NCBI RefSeq assembly: GCF_900188445.1
Contig: NZ_FZOR01000031.1
Span: forward strand, 1-64,000
Origin: Actinomadura meyerae
GTDB taxonomy: Bacteria > Actinomycetota > Actinomycetes > Streptosporangiales > Streptosporangiaceae
Direction: 5' to 3'
DNA length: 64,000 nucleotides
Under the pieces are notes generated by a model. It worked only from the letters and a program-made list of their open reading frames with translations, searched no databases and was not told where the DNA came from. The position numbers were made by a program, and so were the translations under genes. Shown here piece after piece: positions 1 through 7,576 of the stretch; position 1 is the first letter of the stretch, and each line of letters begins with the position of its first letter.

Positions 1-94
1 GCTGGTGGCGCGCGATCTCGTTCCCGCCGTGATCGAAGATCATGAAGCGGGTGCTGGTCGTGCCCTGGTCGAGGGCACCGACGAAGTCGGCCAT
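1..94 (-). CDS. glpK: Glycerol kinase, N-terminal fragment (runs off window)
   Basis: Only the first 31 codons are inside the window. The reverse strand starts with ATG at 94 and reads MADFVGALDQGTTSTRF, the FGGY-kinase phosphate-binding motif DQGTTSTR of glycerol kinase, then FDHGG. Glycerol kinase makes glycerol 3-phosphate from glycerol and ATP in the cytoplasm. The gene lies 34 bp downstream of the glycerol facilitator gene on the same strand, so the two probably form one operon. A second, complete glycerol kinase gene at 2023-3549 has the same N-terminal motif, so this is one of two paralogues. The rest of this copy cannot be judged here. Confidence 0.85.
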   Translation of the reverse strand, partial: MADFVGALDQGTTSTRFMIFDHGGNEIARHQ

Positions 95-128
95 GCGTGC
101 GGTCTCCTGGGATGAGGGTGCGAGGCGG

Positions 129-965
129 TCAGGCCGTCTCGTACTGCGGTTCGGGCTTGGCGATGTCCTGGGCGGGCTCCTCGGCGGGCAGGAACCGCCC
201 GATCAGGGCCTTGTAGAGCCCGACGCCGAGGACGCCGCCGATCAATGGCGCCACGATCGGCACCCAGAAGTACAGGTCGCCGTACTGGTCCCGCCACGCG
301 CCGCCGTAGCCGGTCAGGAAGGAGGCGAGCCGGGGGCCGAAGTCGCGGGCCGGGTTGATCGCGTAGCCGGCGTCGGTGCCGAACGCCATCCCGATCCCGA
401 CCACCAGCAGGCCGATCAGGAACGGGGCCAGGTTCGCCAGCGGCGGCGAGTTCCGGACGTCGGTCAGCGCCTTGATCACGAACAGCAGGATCGCGGTGCC
501 GATGACCTGGTCGCGGAACGCGCCCCAGGTGCCGACCGGGAGGGTGCCGTTGCCGGGCAGGGTGGAGAAGACGCCCTGCGTCTTGATCGTGTGGCCGGGG
601 TCGACCTTGGCGAGCACCTCGCTGTAGTTCCAGCGGACGAGCAGCGCCGCGATGAACGCGCCCGCCGTCTGCGCGGCGATGTAGGGCGCGGTCTTGCGCC
701 AGGCGAACTCCCGGAACACGGCGAGCCCGACGGTGACGGCCGGGTTGAGGTGGGCGCCGCTGATCCGCGCGGCGACGTAGACGCCGAGCGTGACGCCGAG
801 CCCCCAGGCCCAGGCGATGCTGTCGTGGTCGCCGATGTCGGCGGCCGCGACCTGCGCGACGACGCCGACGCCGAACAGGATCAGGATCATGGTGCCGGCG
901 AACTCGGCCGCGAGCTCACCGGCGAGCGAGGGGATTCTCGGTCGTTCCGCGGTGCGTTCCGTCAT
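129..965 (-). CDS. glpF: Glycerol uptake facilitator (MIP/aquaglyceroporin family)
   Basis: Encodes about 278 aa with the six hydrophobic segments of a major intrinsic protein and both pore half-helix boxes: SGAHLNPAVTVG in the first half and GYAINPARDFGPR in the second. The Asp straight after the second NPAR box is typical of glycerol-conducting GlpF proteins rather than water-only aquaporins. It should carry glycerol across the cytoplasmic membrane. I chose ATG at 965 because GAGGAG lies five bases upstream; an in-frame GTG at 971 would put the ribosome site inside the gene. It reads into the adjacent glycerol kinase gene and diverges from the IclR regulator gene, whose product probably controls it. 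Confidence 0.93.
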   Translation of the reverse strand: MTERTAERPRIPSLAGELAAEFAGTMILILFGVGVVAQVAAADIGDHDSIAWAWGLGVTLGVYVAARISGAHLNPAVTVGLAVFREFAWRKTAPYIAAQTAGAFIAALLVRWNYSEVLAKVDPGHTIKTQGVFSTLPGNGTLPVGTWGAFRDQVIGTAILLFVIKALTDVRNSPPLANLAPFLIGLLVVGIGMAFGTDAGYAINPARDFGPRLASFLTGYGGAWRDQYGDLYFWVPIVAPLIGGVLGVGLYKALIGRFLPAEEPAQDIAKPEPQYETA

Positions 966-1054
966 GGGCACTCCTCGGCAGGTGGGGTGGACGCGAGGCC
1001 CCGTGAGGCTGGCCAGACGGTAAGTCGCGGAGGAGGCCGGGACAACGGGAGGCC

Positions 1055-1183
1055 GCCGACAATGTCGAACACTTTCCCCGCCGCCCGGCGCCGGTTACCC
1101 TCCAGTCTGTGCACGAGATCACAGAATCCGGGCAGATCGGACCGTACGGGGCGACAATCACGACGTGTGTCGACATTGTCGGC
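1055..1183. promoter_or_regulatory. Divergent glpF/IclR control region with inverted operator-like pair
   Basis: The 247-bp gap between the facilitator and regulator genes carries GCCGACAATGTCGAACAC at 1055-1072 and its near-exact inverse GTGTCGACATTGTCGGC at 1167-1183, differing by one inserted A. The copies lie about 95 bp apart. Long inverted sites between divergent genes, one coding for an IclR protein, are what one expects of an autoregulated operator; streptomycete glycerol operons are controlled by the IclR-family protein GylR. Binding by this regulator is inference. Confidence 0.65.
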
Positions 1184-1212
1184 ACCCTGCCGGGAGAACT
1201 ACCCTGGGATCC

Positions 1213-1980
1213 GTGCCCGGACCCGTGCAGTCGATCGAGCGCGCCGCCGCGATCCTGCGGCTGCTCGCCGCCAGTTCGGGCCGGCTCGGCGTGGGCGAGA
1301 TCGCCAGCTCGCTCGGGCTCGCCCGCGGCACCGCGCACGGCATCCTGCGCACCCTGGAGCGCGTCGGCTTCGTCGAGCAGGACGGCTCCAGCGGCAAGTA
1401 CCAGCTCGGCGCGGCCCTGCTGCATCTCGGAACCAGCTACCTGGACGTCAACGAGCTGCGGTCCCGCGCCATCAACTGGGCCGACGCGCTCGCCTCGCGC
1501 AGCGGCGAGGCCGTCCGCATCGGGACCCTGCTGGAGGGCAAGGTCCTGGTCGTCCACCACGTGTTCCGCCCCGACGACACCCTCCAGGCCATGGACGTCG
1601 GGTCGCTGCTGCCGCTGCACGCCACCGCCCTCGGCAAGGCGCTGCTCGCCCACGACGCCAACGCGGCCGCGTCCATCCGCGACACCGTGCTGGAGTCCTA
1701 CTGCCGGCGCACCATCACCGATCCGCGCGAACTCGCACGGGCCGCCACCCGGGTGCGGGAGAACGGCTGGGCCGCCGAGACCGAGGAGCTGTCGATCGGC
1801 GAGGCGGGCATCGCCGCGCCGATCCGCGGGTACGGCGGGCTGGTGGTCGGGGCCATCGGCATCTCCGGTGCGGTCGAGCGGATCTGCGACGCCCGGCGCG
1901 TCCCCGAACCGCGGCTCGTCGCGTACGTGCGGGACGCGGCCCGCGCCGTCTCCCGCGACCTCGGCGGCTCACGCTGGTGA
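1213..1980 (+). CDS. IclR-family transcriptional regulator of glycerol genes
   Basis: About 255 aa. The N-terminal winged helix-turn-helix (VQSIERAAAILRLL, then IASSLGLARGTAHGILRTLE at about residues 30-50) is followed by an IclR effector domain containing IAAPIRGYGGLVVGAIGISG. I prefer GTG at 1213, which starts the protein just before VQSIERA as in most IclR proteins; an ATG at 1165 would add 16 residues and would run through the right-hand operator-like repeat. It lies between glycerol uptake and glycerol kinase genes and is 42 bp upstream of the second kinase, so it is most likely a GylR-like glycerol regulator. The effector (glycerol or glycerol 3-phosphate) is inferred. Confidence 0.85.
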   Translation: MPGPVQSIERAAAILRLLAASSGRLGVGEIASSLGLARGTAHGILRTLERVGFVEQDGSSGKYQLGAALLHLGTSYLDVNELRSRAINWADALASRSGEAVRIGTLLEGKVLVVHHVFRPDDTLQAMDVGSLLPLHATALGKALLAHDANAAASIRDTVLESYCRRTITDPRELARAATRVRENGWAAETEELSIGEAGIAAPIRGYGGLVVGAIGISGAVERICDARRVPEPRLVAYVRDAARAVSRDLGGSRW

Positions 1981-2022
1981 CGCCGCGGCCCCGGCGGCGC
2001 GCGCCGGGGGAGGGGAGCGGCC

Positions 2023-3549
2023 GTGACCGAGCGCTACGTGATGTCGATCGACCAGGGCACCACATCGACGCGGTGCATCCTGTTCGACCACGGCGGCCGG
2101 CTGGTGTCGGTGGCGCAGCGCGAGCACCGGCAGCACTTCCCGAAGCCCGGCTGGGTCGAGCACGACCCGATGGAGATCTGGCGCAACCTGGAGCGGATCG
2201 CCCCCGAGGCGCTCGCGCAGGCGGGGGTGACCGCCGACCAGGTCGCGGCGGTCGGGATCGCCAACCAGCGGGAGACGACCGTCCTGTGGGACCGGCTGAC
2301 CGGGGTCCCGATCGGCCGCGCCATCGTCTGGCAGGACATGCGCACCGGCGCCCTGGTGGACGAGCTGGCCCGCGCGCCCGGCGCCGCGATGGTCACCGAG
2401 CGCAGCGGGCTGCCGCTGGCCACCTACTTCTCCGCCCCGCGCATCCGCTGGATGCTCGACCACACGCCCGGCCTGCGGGAGCGCGCCGAACGCGGTGAGG
2501 TGCTGTTCGGCACGATGGAGAGCTGGCTCATCTGGAACCTCAGCGGCGGCGTCGACGGCGGCGTGCACGTCACCGACGTGACCAACGCCGGCCGCACCCT
2601 GCTGATGGACCTGCGCTCCCTGACCTGGGACGCCGGCCTGCTCGACTTCTTCGGCGTGCCGGCCGCGATGCTGCCGGAGATCAGGTCGTCCACCGAGACC
2701 TACGGGACGGCCCGCCGAGTGTTCCCGGGGGTGCTGATCGGCGCCGCCCTCGGCGACCAGCAGGCCGCCCTGTTCGGCCAGACGTGCTTCTCCCCGGGCG
2801 AGACCAAGTGCACCTACGGGACGGGCGCGTTCCTGCTGATGAACACCGGCACCACGCCGGTGAAGTCGGCGAACGGGCTGCTCACCACCGTCGGCTACAA
2901 GATCGGCGACGAGCCGGCGGTGTACGCGCTGGAGGGCTCGATCGCGATCACCGGGGCGCTCGTCCAGTGGTTCCGGGACGGCCTCGGACTGATCTCCACC
3001 GCGCCGGAGATCGAGACCCTGGCCCGGTCGGTCGACGACAACGGCGGCTGCTACATCGTCCCGGCCTTCTCCGGGCTGTTCGCGCCGCACTGGCGCAGCG
3101 AGGCGCGCGGCATCATCGTCGGCCTCACCTCCTACATCACCAAGGGGCACCTGGCGCGGGCCGTGCTGGAGGCGACCGGGTGGCAGACCCGCGAGGTCGT
3201 GGACGCGATGAACGCCGACTCGGGCCTCGGCCTGAAGGAGCTGAAGGCCGACGGCGGCATGACGTCCGACAACCTCGTCATGCAGATGGTCGCGGACGTG
3301 CTGAACGTGCCGGTGGAGCGGCCGATGGTGGTCGAGACGGTGTCGCTCGGCGCCGCCTACGCCGCCGGGCTCGCCGTCGGCTACTGGGCGAGCCTCGAAG
3401 GGCTGCGCCGCAACTGGCACCGGGCCGCCCGCTGGGTCCCGGCGATGGAGCCGGCGCGGCGCGCCGCCGAGTACGACAACTGGAAGCGGGCCGTGGAGCG
3501 CACGTTCGGCTGGATCCGCGCCGGCGAGGACCCCGCGACCGCACCGTGA
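2023..3549 (+). CDS. glpK: Glycerol kinase, complete
   Basis: 508 aa, the usual length for glycerol kinase (EC 2.7.1.30), which phosphorylates glycerol at the expense of ATP. N-terminal SIDQGTTSTRCILFDHGG and the C-terminal FGGY region with LKADGGMTSDNLVMQ are clear, as is TYGTGAFLLMNTG in the middle. GTG at 2023 has GGGGAGGGGAG a few bases upstream. The gene follows the IclR regulator by 42 bp and is probably cotranscribed with it. It duplicates the function of the kinase at the left window edge; the two copies may be expressed differently or differ in affinity, which the sequence cannot settle. Confidence 0.95.
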   Translation: MTERYVMSIDQGTTSTRCILFDHGGRLVSVAQREHRQHFPKPGWVEHDPMEIWRNLERIAPEALAQAGVTADQVAAVGIANQRETTVLWDRLTGVPIGRAIVWQDMRTGALVDELARAPGAAMVTERSGLPLATYFSAPRIRWMLDHTPGLRERAERGEVLFGTMESWLIWNLSGGVDGGVHVTDVTNAGRTLLMDLRSLTWDAGLLDFFGVPAAMLPEIRSSTETYGTARRVFPGVLIGAALGDQQAALFGQTCFSPGETKCTYGTGAFLLMNTGTTPVKSANGLLTTVGYKIGDEPAVYALEGSIAITGALVQWFRDGLGLISTAPEIETLARSVDDNGGCYIVPAFSGLFAPHWRSEARGIIVGLTSYITKGHLARAVLEATGWQTREVVDAMNADSGLGLKELKADGGMTSDNLVMQMVADVLNVPVERPMVVETVSLGAAYAAGLAVGYWASLEGLRRNWHRAARWVPAMEPARRAAEYDNWKRAVERTFGWIRAGEDPATAP

Positions 3550-3565
3550 CGCGGCGCCCCGCGTC

Positions 3566-4717
3566 TCAGATCCGGTTGCGCTCGATCAGCTGCTTGACGA
3601 TGACGTTGCGCTGGATCTCGTTGGTCCCCTCGCCGACGATCATCAGCGGGGCGTCGCGGAAGTAGCGCTCGACGTCGAACTCGGTGGAGTAGCCCGCCGC
3701 GCCGTGGATGCGGACGGCGTCCAGCGCGATCCGCATCGCGGCCTCGGACGCGTAGAGCTTGGCCATGCCCGCCTCCATGTCGCAGCGCTCGCCCGCGTCC
3801 AGGCGCCGGGCGGCGTCGAGGGTGAGCAGCCGCGCGGCCCGCAGCTGCGTGGCCATGTCGGCGAGGTAGTTGCCGATCGACTGGTGCTGCCAGATCGGCT
3901 TGCCGAACGCCTCGCGCTCCTGGGCGTAGCGGATGGAGTCCTCCAGGGCGGCGCGGCCGACGCCGAGCGCGCGCGCCGCGACCTGGATGCGGCCCACTTC
4001 CAGGCCCCGCATCATCTGGGCGAAGCCGCATCCCTCCTCGCCGCCGAGCAGCGCGTCGAGGGGCGCCTCGTAGCCGTCGAAGGACAGCTCGCAGCTCTCC
4101 ACGCCCTTGTAGCCGAGCTTCGGCAGGTCGCGGGAGACGGTCAGGCCGGGGCCCTTCTCCACCAGCAGGATGCTGATGCCCCGGTGCCGCGGCGTGGCAC
4201 CCGGGTCGGTCTTGCACAGCAGCGCGATGAGCCCCGACATGCGCGCGTTGGTGATCCACATCTTGGCGCCGTCGACGACGTACCGGTCGCCGTCCCGCCG
4301 CGCGGTCGTGGTCATCGCCTGGAGGTCCGAGCCGCCGGACGGCTCGGTGAGCGCCATCGTGGCCCGCAGCTCGCCGGTCGCCATCCGGGGCAGGTAGCGG
4401 GCCTTCTGCTCCTCGGTGCCGAACACCGCGAGCAGGTGCGAGACGACCGTGTGCCCGCCGAACGCGCCGGCCAGGGTCATCCAGCCGCGCGCCAGCTCCT
4501 CGGTGACGAGCGCGTAGCACGCCTTGGAGACGGCGACGTCGCCGTAGGGCGCGGGCACCGCGAGGCCGTAGACGCCGAGCTCCTTCATCCGGTCGATGAG
4601 GCGCTCGGGGTACGCGCCCGCGTGCTCCAGGTCCCGGGCGACCGGGCGGACCTCCCTGTCGACGAAGTCCGCGACGACCTCGACGATGGCGCGCTCCTCG
4701 TCACTGAGCGTGAACAC
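3566..4717 (-). CDS. Acyl-CoA dehydrogenase
   Basis: 383 aa, normal length for this flavoprotein family, which introduces the alpha-beta double bond in acyl-CoA with FAD as first acceptor. Visible signatures are ATMALTEPSGGSD (acyl-CoA dehydrogenase signature 1 region), WITNARMSG, QEREAFGKPIWQHQSIGNYLADM and the C-terminal IHGAAGYSTEFDVERYFRD with GEGTNEIQRNVI. I chose GTG at 4717, with a GGAGGAGGG tract upstream; the open frame runs on to 5251 but that extension is antisense to the GntR gene. It diverges from the GntR regulator across about 90 bp of unusually AT-rich DNA. Substrate is unknown; neighbouring genes suggest a branched or aromatic acyl-CoA. Confidence 0.92.
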   Translation of the reverse strand: MFTLSDEERAIVEVVADFVDREVRPVARDLEHAGAYPERLIDRMKELGVYGLAVPAPYGDVAVSKACYALVTEELARGWMTLAGAFGGHTVVSHLLAVFGTEEQKARYLPRMATGELRATMALTEPSGGSDLQAMTTTARRDGDRYVVDGAKMWITNARMSGLIALLCKTDPGATPRHRGISILLVEKGPGLTVSRDLPKLGYKGVESCELSFDGYEAPLDALLGGEEGCGFAQMMRGLEVGRIQVAARALGVGRAALEDSIRYAQEREAFGKPIWQHQSIGNYLADMATQLRAARLLTLDAARRLDAGERCDMEAGMAKLYASEAAMRIALDAVRIHGAAGYSTEFDVERYFRDAPLMIVGEGTNEIQRNVIVKQLIERNRI

Positions 4718-4749
4718 GGCGGCTCCACCCTCCTCCCGACGGGCTCCCG

Positions 4750-4800
4750 CACGGGGGCGATCTCTCATATATTTGATGTGAAAATACCGCAGGCGCCCGG
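4750..4800. promoter_or_regulatory. AT-rich divergent promoter between acyl-CoA dehydrogenase and GntR genes
   Basis: A short stretch (about 4764-4792) contains CATATATTTGATGTGAAAAT, strikingly AT-rich against its surroundings. ATTT and AAAT arms flank GATGTG, giving a weak palindrome of the size bound by FadR-type GntR dimers. It is the natural place for the regulator to bind and control both genes; exact -10 and -35 boxes are not certain. Confidence 0.4.
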
Positions 4801-4808
4801 AGGGCACG

Positions 4809-5504
4809 ATGACCGCTGCCGGTTCCGGCGGCCCGGCCCTCGGCCGGCGCCGCCAGCTGAGCGACGAGGTGGCCGCGCACGTCCGCGACATGATCATGTC
4901 GGGCCAGGTGAGGCACGGCGAGTTCCTCCGGCTGGAGCGGATCGCCGAGGACCTCGGAATCAGCGTCACCCCGGTCCGGGAGGCCCTGCTGTCGCTGCGC
5001 GGCGAGGGCTTCGTCACGCTGGAGCCGCGCCGCGGGTTCATGCCGGCGCCGCTCACCCGGCAGGACGTCCAGGACCTGTTCGAGGCGCAGGCGTACTTCG
5101 CGGGCGAACTGGCGGCCCGCGCCGCCGGCCGCGCCGCCGAGACCGACCTCGACGCCCTCGACCGGACGCAGGCGCTGCTGGAGCAGGCGTTCGAGGCCGG
5201 AGACCCGGAGGGCGTCGAGCGGGCCAACCACCAGTTCCACCGGCTGATCAACCTGCGCGCGGAGTCGCCGAAGACGGCGTGGCTGCTGCAGACCGTGGTC
5301 CGGTACGCGCCGCGCCGCTTCTACGCCGGGATCGAGGGCTGGACGCGGGCGTCGGTCGACGACCACCGGCTCGTCCTCGCCGCGCTGCGCGCCGGGGACG
5401 CCGAGGCGGCGCGGCAGGCGATGCGCGCCCACATCAGGCATGCGGGCACCCTGCTGGTCGTGCATCTGGAGGCCCGGGGCTTCTGGGCGGACGAGCCGGA
5501 GTGA
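4809..5504 (+). CDS. GntR-family regulator, FadR subfamily
   Basis: 231 aa. The N-terminal winged helix-turn-helix is clear (LSDEVAAHVRDMIMSGQVRHG, then IAEDLGISVTPVREALLSL at about residues 43-62). It is followed by an all-helical FCD-type ligand domain with regularly spaced His residues (ANHQFHRLI, DDHRLVLAAL, MRAHIRHAG) that bind a metal in this subfamily. ATG at 4809 has CCCGGAGGG just upstream. It sits between two acyl-CoA dehydrogenase genes and a crotonase gene, so an acyl-CoA or organic acid from that pathway is the likely effector, by analogy with FadR-type regulators. Confidence 0.88.
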   Translation: MTAAGSGGPALGRRRQLSDEVAAHVRDMIMSGQVRHGEFLRLERIAEDLGISVTPVREALLSLRGEGFVTLEPRRGFMPAPLTRQDVQDLFEAQAYFAGELAARAAGRAAETDLDALDRTQALLEQAFEAGDPEGVERANHQFHRLINLRAESPKTAWLLQTVVRYAPRRFYAGIEGWTRASVDDHRLVLAALRAGDAEAARQAMRAHIRHAGTLLVVHLEARGFWADEPE

Positions 5505-5521
5505 GGCCGCCCGGCTCGGGC

Positions 5522-5548
5522 GCGTATCGTATAAAAAATTTTCGGGAG
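5522..5548 (+). promoter_or_regulatory. AT-rich promoter or operator before the crotonase gene
   Basis: GTATCGTATAAAAAATTTTC is a second isolated AT-rich island, directly upstream of the ribosome site GGGAGGG of the crotonase gene. TATCGT or TATAAA could serve as a -10 box. Like the island at 4764-4792, it may be a GntR site, although the two share little exact sequence. Confidence 0.35.
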
Positions 5549-5553
5549 GGCGC

Positions 5554-6330
5554 ATGGACGACCAGGTGGTCACGGTCACCGACCGCGACACCGCGCGGGT
5601 GCTCACGCTGAACCGGCCGGAGGCGCGCAACGCGGTCGACATTCCGATGCGGCTGCTGCTGCTGGCCGAACTGCGGCGCGCCGCCGACGACCCCGCCGTC
5701 CGGGCGATCGTGCTGACCGGCGCCGGCCGGACGTTCTCGGCGGGCGGCGACGTCCGGTCGATGGAGGGCGCCGCGCCGGAGGACGTCCGCGCCCGGCTCG
5801 ACCCCCTGCACGAGGCCGTCCGGCTCATCGCGACGTGCGGCACGCCCGTGATCGCCGCCGTCGAGGGCGCCGCCGCCGGGCTCGGGGTGTCCCTCGCCGC
5901 CGTCTGCGACCACGTGGTCGCCGCCGAGGACGCCCGGTTCGTCGCCGCGTTCGGCAAGGTCGGCCTCGTCGCCGACGGCGGCCTGCTCTGGACGCTTCCG
6001 CGCCGCGTCGGCATGGGCCGCGCCAAGGAGATGCTCGTCTTCGGGCGCACCGTCCCCGCGCCGCGTGCCTACGAGATCGGCCTCGCCGACTCCCTCGCGC
6101 CGCCCGGCGGAGCCCTGGACGCCGCGCTCGGCCTGGCCGCCGAGTCCGCCGCGCTCGCCCCGCTCTCGGTCGCCGCCGCCAAGCGGTTGCTGGCCTGCAC
6201 CGACCTCGAACCGGACGGGCTGCTGGAGGCCGAGCTGGAGGAGCAGACCGCGCTGTTCGGCAGCGCCGACTTCGCCGAGGGCCGCGCCGCGTTCGCCGAG
6301 CGCCGCCCGCCGCGTTTCGAGGGCCGCTAG
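5554..6330 (+). CDS. Enoyl-CoA hydratase/isomerase family protein (crotonase fold, PaaG-like)
   Basis: 258 aa crotonase. The oxyanion-hole motifs are present (GRTFSAGGDVRSM; EGAAAGLGVSLA). The two catalytic Glu residues of classical enoyl-CoA hydratase are not seen: GLGVSLA has Ser where GGGCEL carries the first Glu, and FGKVGLVADGG lacks the second. An Asp in that last motif resembles isomerases of the PaaG/Eci type, so isomerisation or another crotonase reaction is more likely than simple hydration. ATG at 5554 has GGGAGGG upstream. The gene is 26 bp upstream of the second acyl-CoA dehydrogenase and surely shares its transcript. Confidence 0.82.
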   Translation: MDDQVVTVTDRDTARVLTLNRPEARNAVDIPMRLLLLAELRRAADDPAVRAIVLTGAGRTFSAGGDVRSMEGAAPEDVRARLDPLHEAVRLIATCGTPVIAAVEGAAAGLGVSLAAVCDHVVAAEDARFVAAFGKVGLVADGGLLWTLPRRVGMGRAKEMLVFGRTVPAPRAYEIGLADSLAPPGGALDAALGLAAESAALAPLSVAAAKRLLACTDLEPDGLLEAELEEQTALFGSADFAEGRAAFAERRPPRFEGR

Positions 6331-6356
6331 GGCTTCAGGCCGGAAAGGGAGCACGG

Positions 6357-7538
6357 ATGAGCAGGCTGCAGCAGACGCACGGGCTGTCGGACGAGCAGCG
6401 GGAGATCGTCGCGACCGTCCGCGCGTTCGTCGACCGGGAGATCCTCCCGGTCGCCGCCGCCCTGGAGCACGCCGACGAGTACCCGCAGGCGATCGTCGAC
6501 GGCATGAAGGACCTCGGGCTGTTCGGCCTGATGATCGGTGAGGAGCACGGCGGGCTGGGCGCGTCGCTGCTGACGTACGCGCTGGTCGTGGAGGAGCTGT
6601 CGCGCGGCTGGATGAGCGTGTCCGGCATCGTCAACACCCACTTCATCGTCGCGTGGATGATCGCCCACCACGGCACCGAGGAGCAGAAGGCGCACTACCT
6701 GCCGAGGATGGCGACGGGGGAGGTCCGCGGCGCGTTCTCGATGTCGGAGCCCGGCTGCGGCTCCGACGTCTCCGCCATCACCACCCGCGCCGTCCCCGAC
6801 GGCGGCGACTACGTGATCAACGGCCGGAAGATGTGGCTGACCAACGGCGCCTCGGCCAACCTCGTCGCGACGCTGGTCAAGACCGACCCGGACGCCGGGC
6901 ACCGCGGCATGACCACGTTCCTCGTCGACAAGACCCCCGGCTTCGGCGAGGTCGCGCCCGGCCTGACCGTCCCGGGCAAGATCGAGAAGATGGGCTACAA
7001 GGGCGTCGACACCACCGAGCTGCTCTTCGACGGGTACCGCGTCCCCGCGGCCCGGATCCTCGGCGGCGCGCCCGGCCGCGGCTTCTACCAGATGATGGAC
7101 GGCGTCGAGGTCGGCCGCGTCAACGTCGCGGCGCGCGGCTGCGGCGTCGCCAGGCGCGCCTACGAGCTGGCCCTCGGCTACGCGCGGCAGCGCGAGACGT
7201 TCGGCCGGCCCATCGCCGACCACCAGGCCGTCCTGTTCCGCCTCGCCGAGATGGCCACCAAGGTCGAGGCCGCGCACCAGATGATGGTCATGGCGGCGCG
7301 GCGCAAGGACTCCGGCGAGCGCAACGACCTCGAGGCGGGCATGGCGAAGTACCTGGCCAGTGAGTACTGCAAGGAGGTCGTCGAGGACGCCTTCCGCATC
7401 CACGGCGGCTACGGGTACTCCACGGAGTTCGAGATCGAGCGGCTCTACCGGGAGGCGCCGATGCTGCTGATCGGCGAGGGCACCGCCGACATCCAGAAGA
7501 TGATCATCGGCCGCAGGCTGCTGGACGGCGCGGGCTGA
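6357..7538 (+). CDS. Acyl-CoA dehydrogenase
   Basis: 393 aa, full length. Family landmarks are GAFSMSEPGCGSDVSAI, MWLTNGASANLVATLVKT, YARQRETFGRPIADHQAVLFRLAEM and the C-terminal IHGGYGYSTEFEIERLYREAP with GEGTADIQKMIIGR. It is a paralogue of the dehydrogenase at 3566-4717 and lies on the other side of the GntR regulator, with the crotonase gene immediately before it. The pair plus crotonase make a compact beta-oxidation-like module; no thiolase or CoA ligase accompanies it in the window, so the substrate must be fed in from elsewhere. Confidence 0.92.
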   Translation: MSRLQQTHGLSDEQREIVATVRAFVDREILPVAAALEHADEYPQAIVDGMKDLGLFGLMIGEEHGGLGASLLTYALVVEELSRGWMSVSGIVNTHFIVAWMIAHHGTEEQKAHYLPRMATGEVRGAFSMSEPGCGSDVSAITTRAVPDGGDYVINGRKMWLTNGASANLVATLVKTDPDAGHRGMTTFLVDKTPGFGEVAPGLTVPGKIEKMGYKGVDTTELLFDGYRVPAARILGGAPGRGFYQMMDGVEVGRVNVAARGCGVARRAYELALGYARQRETFGRPIADHQAVLFRLAEMATKVEAAHQMMVMAARRKDSGERNDLEAGMAKYLASEYCKEVVEDAFRIHGGYGYSTEFEIERLYREAPMLLIGEGTADIQKMIIGRRLLDGAG

Positions 7539-7576
7539 CCTCCCGGCCGGACGGGGGCGGCCGTTATCGTGGCGCC

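Noticed and set aside
42..2498. 818-codon open frame on the plus strand across the glycerol genes
   Set aside because: Arg/Gly/Asp-rich composition with no family features; it lies antisense or out of frame to clear genes and reflects high GC.
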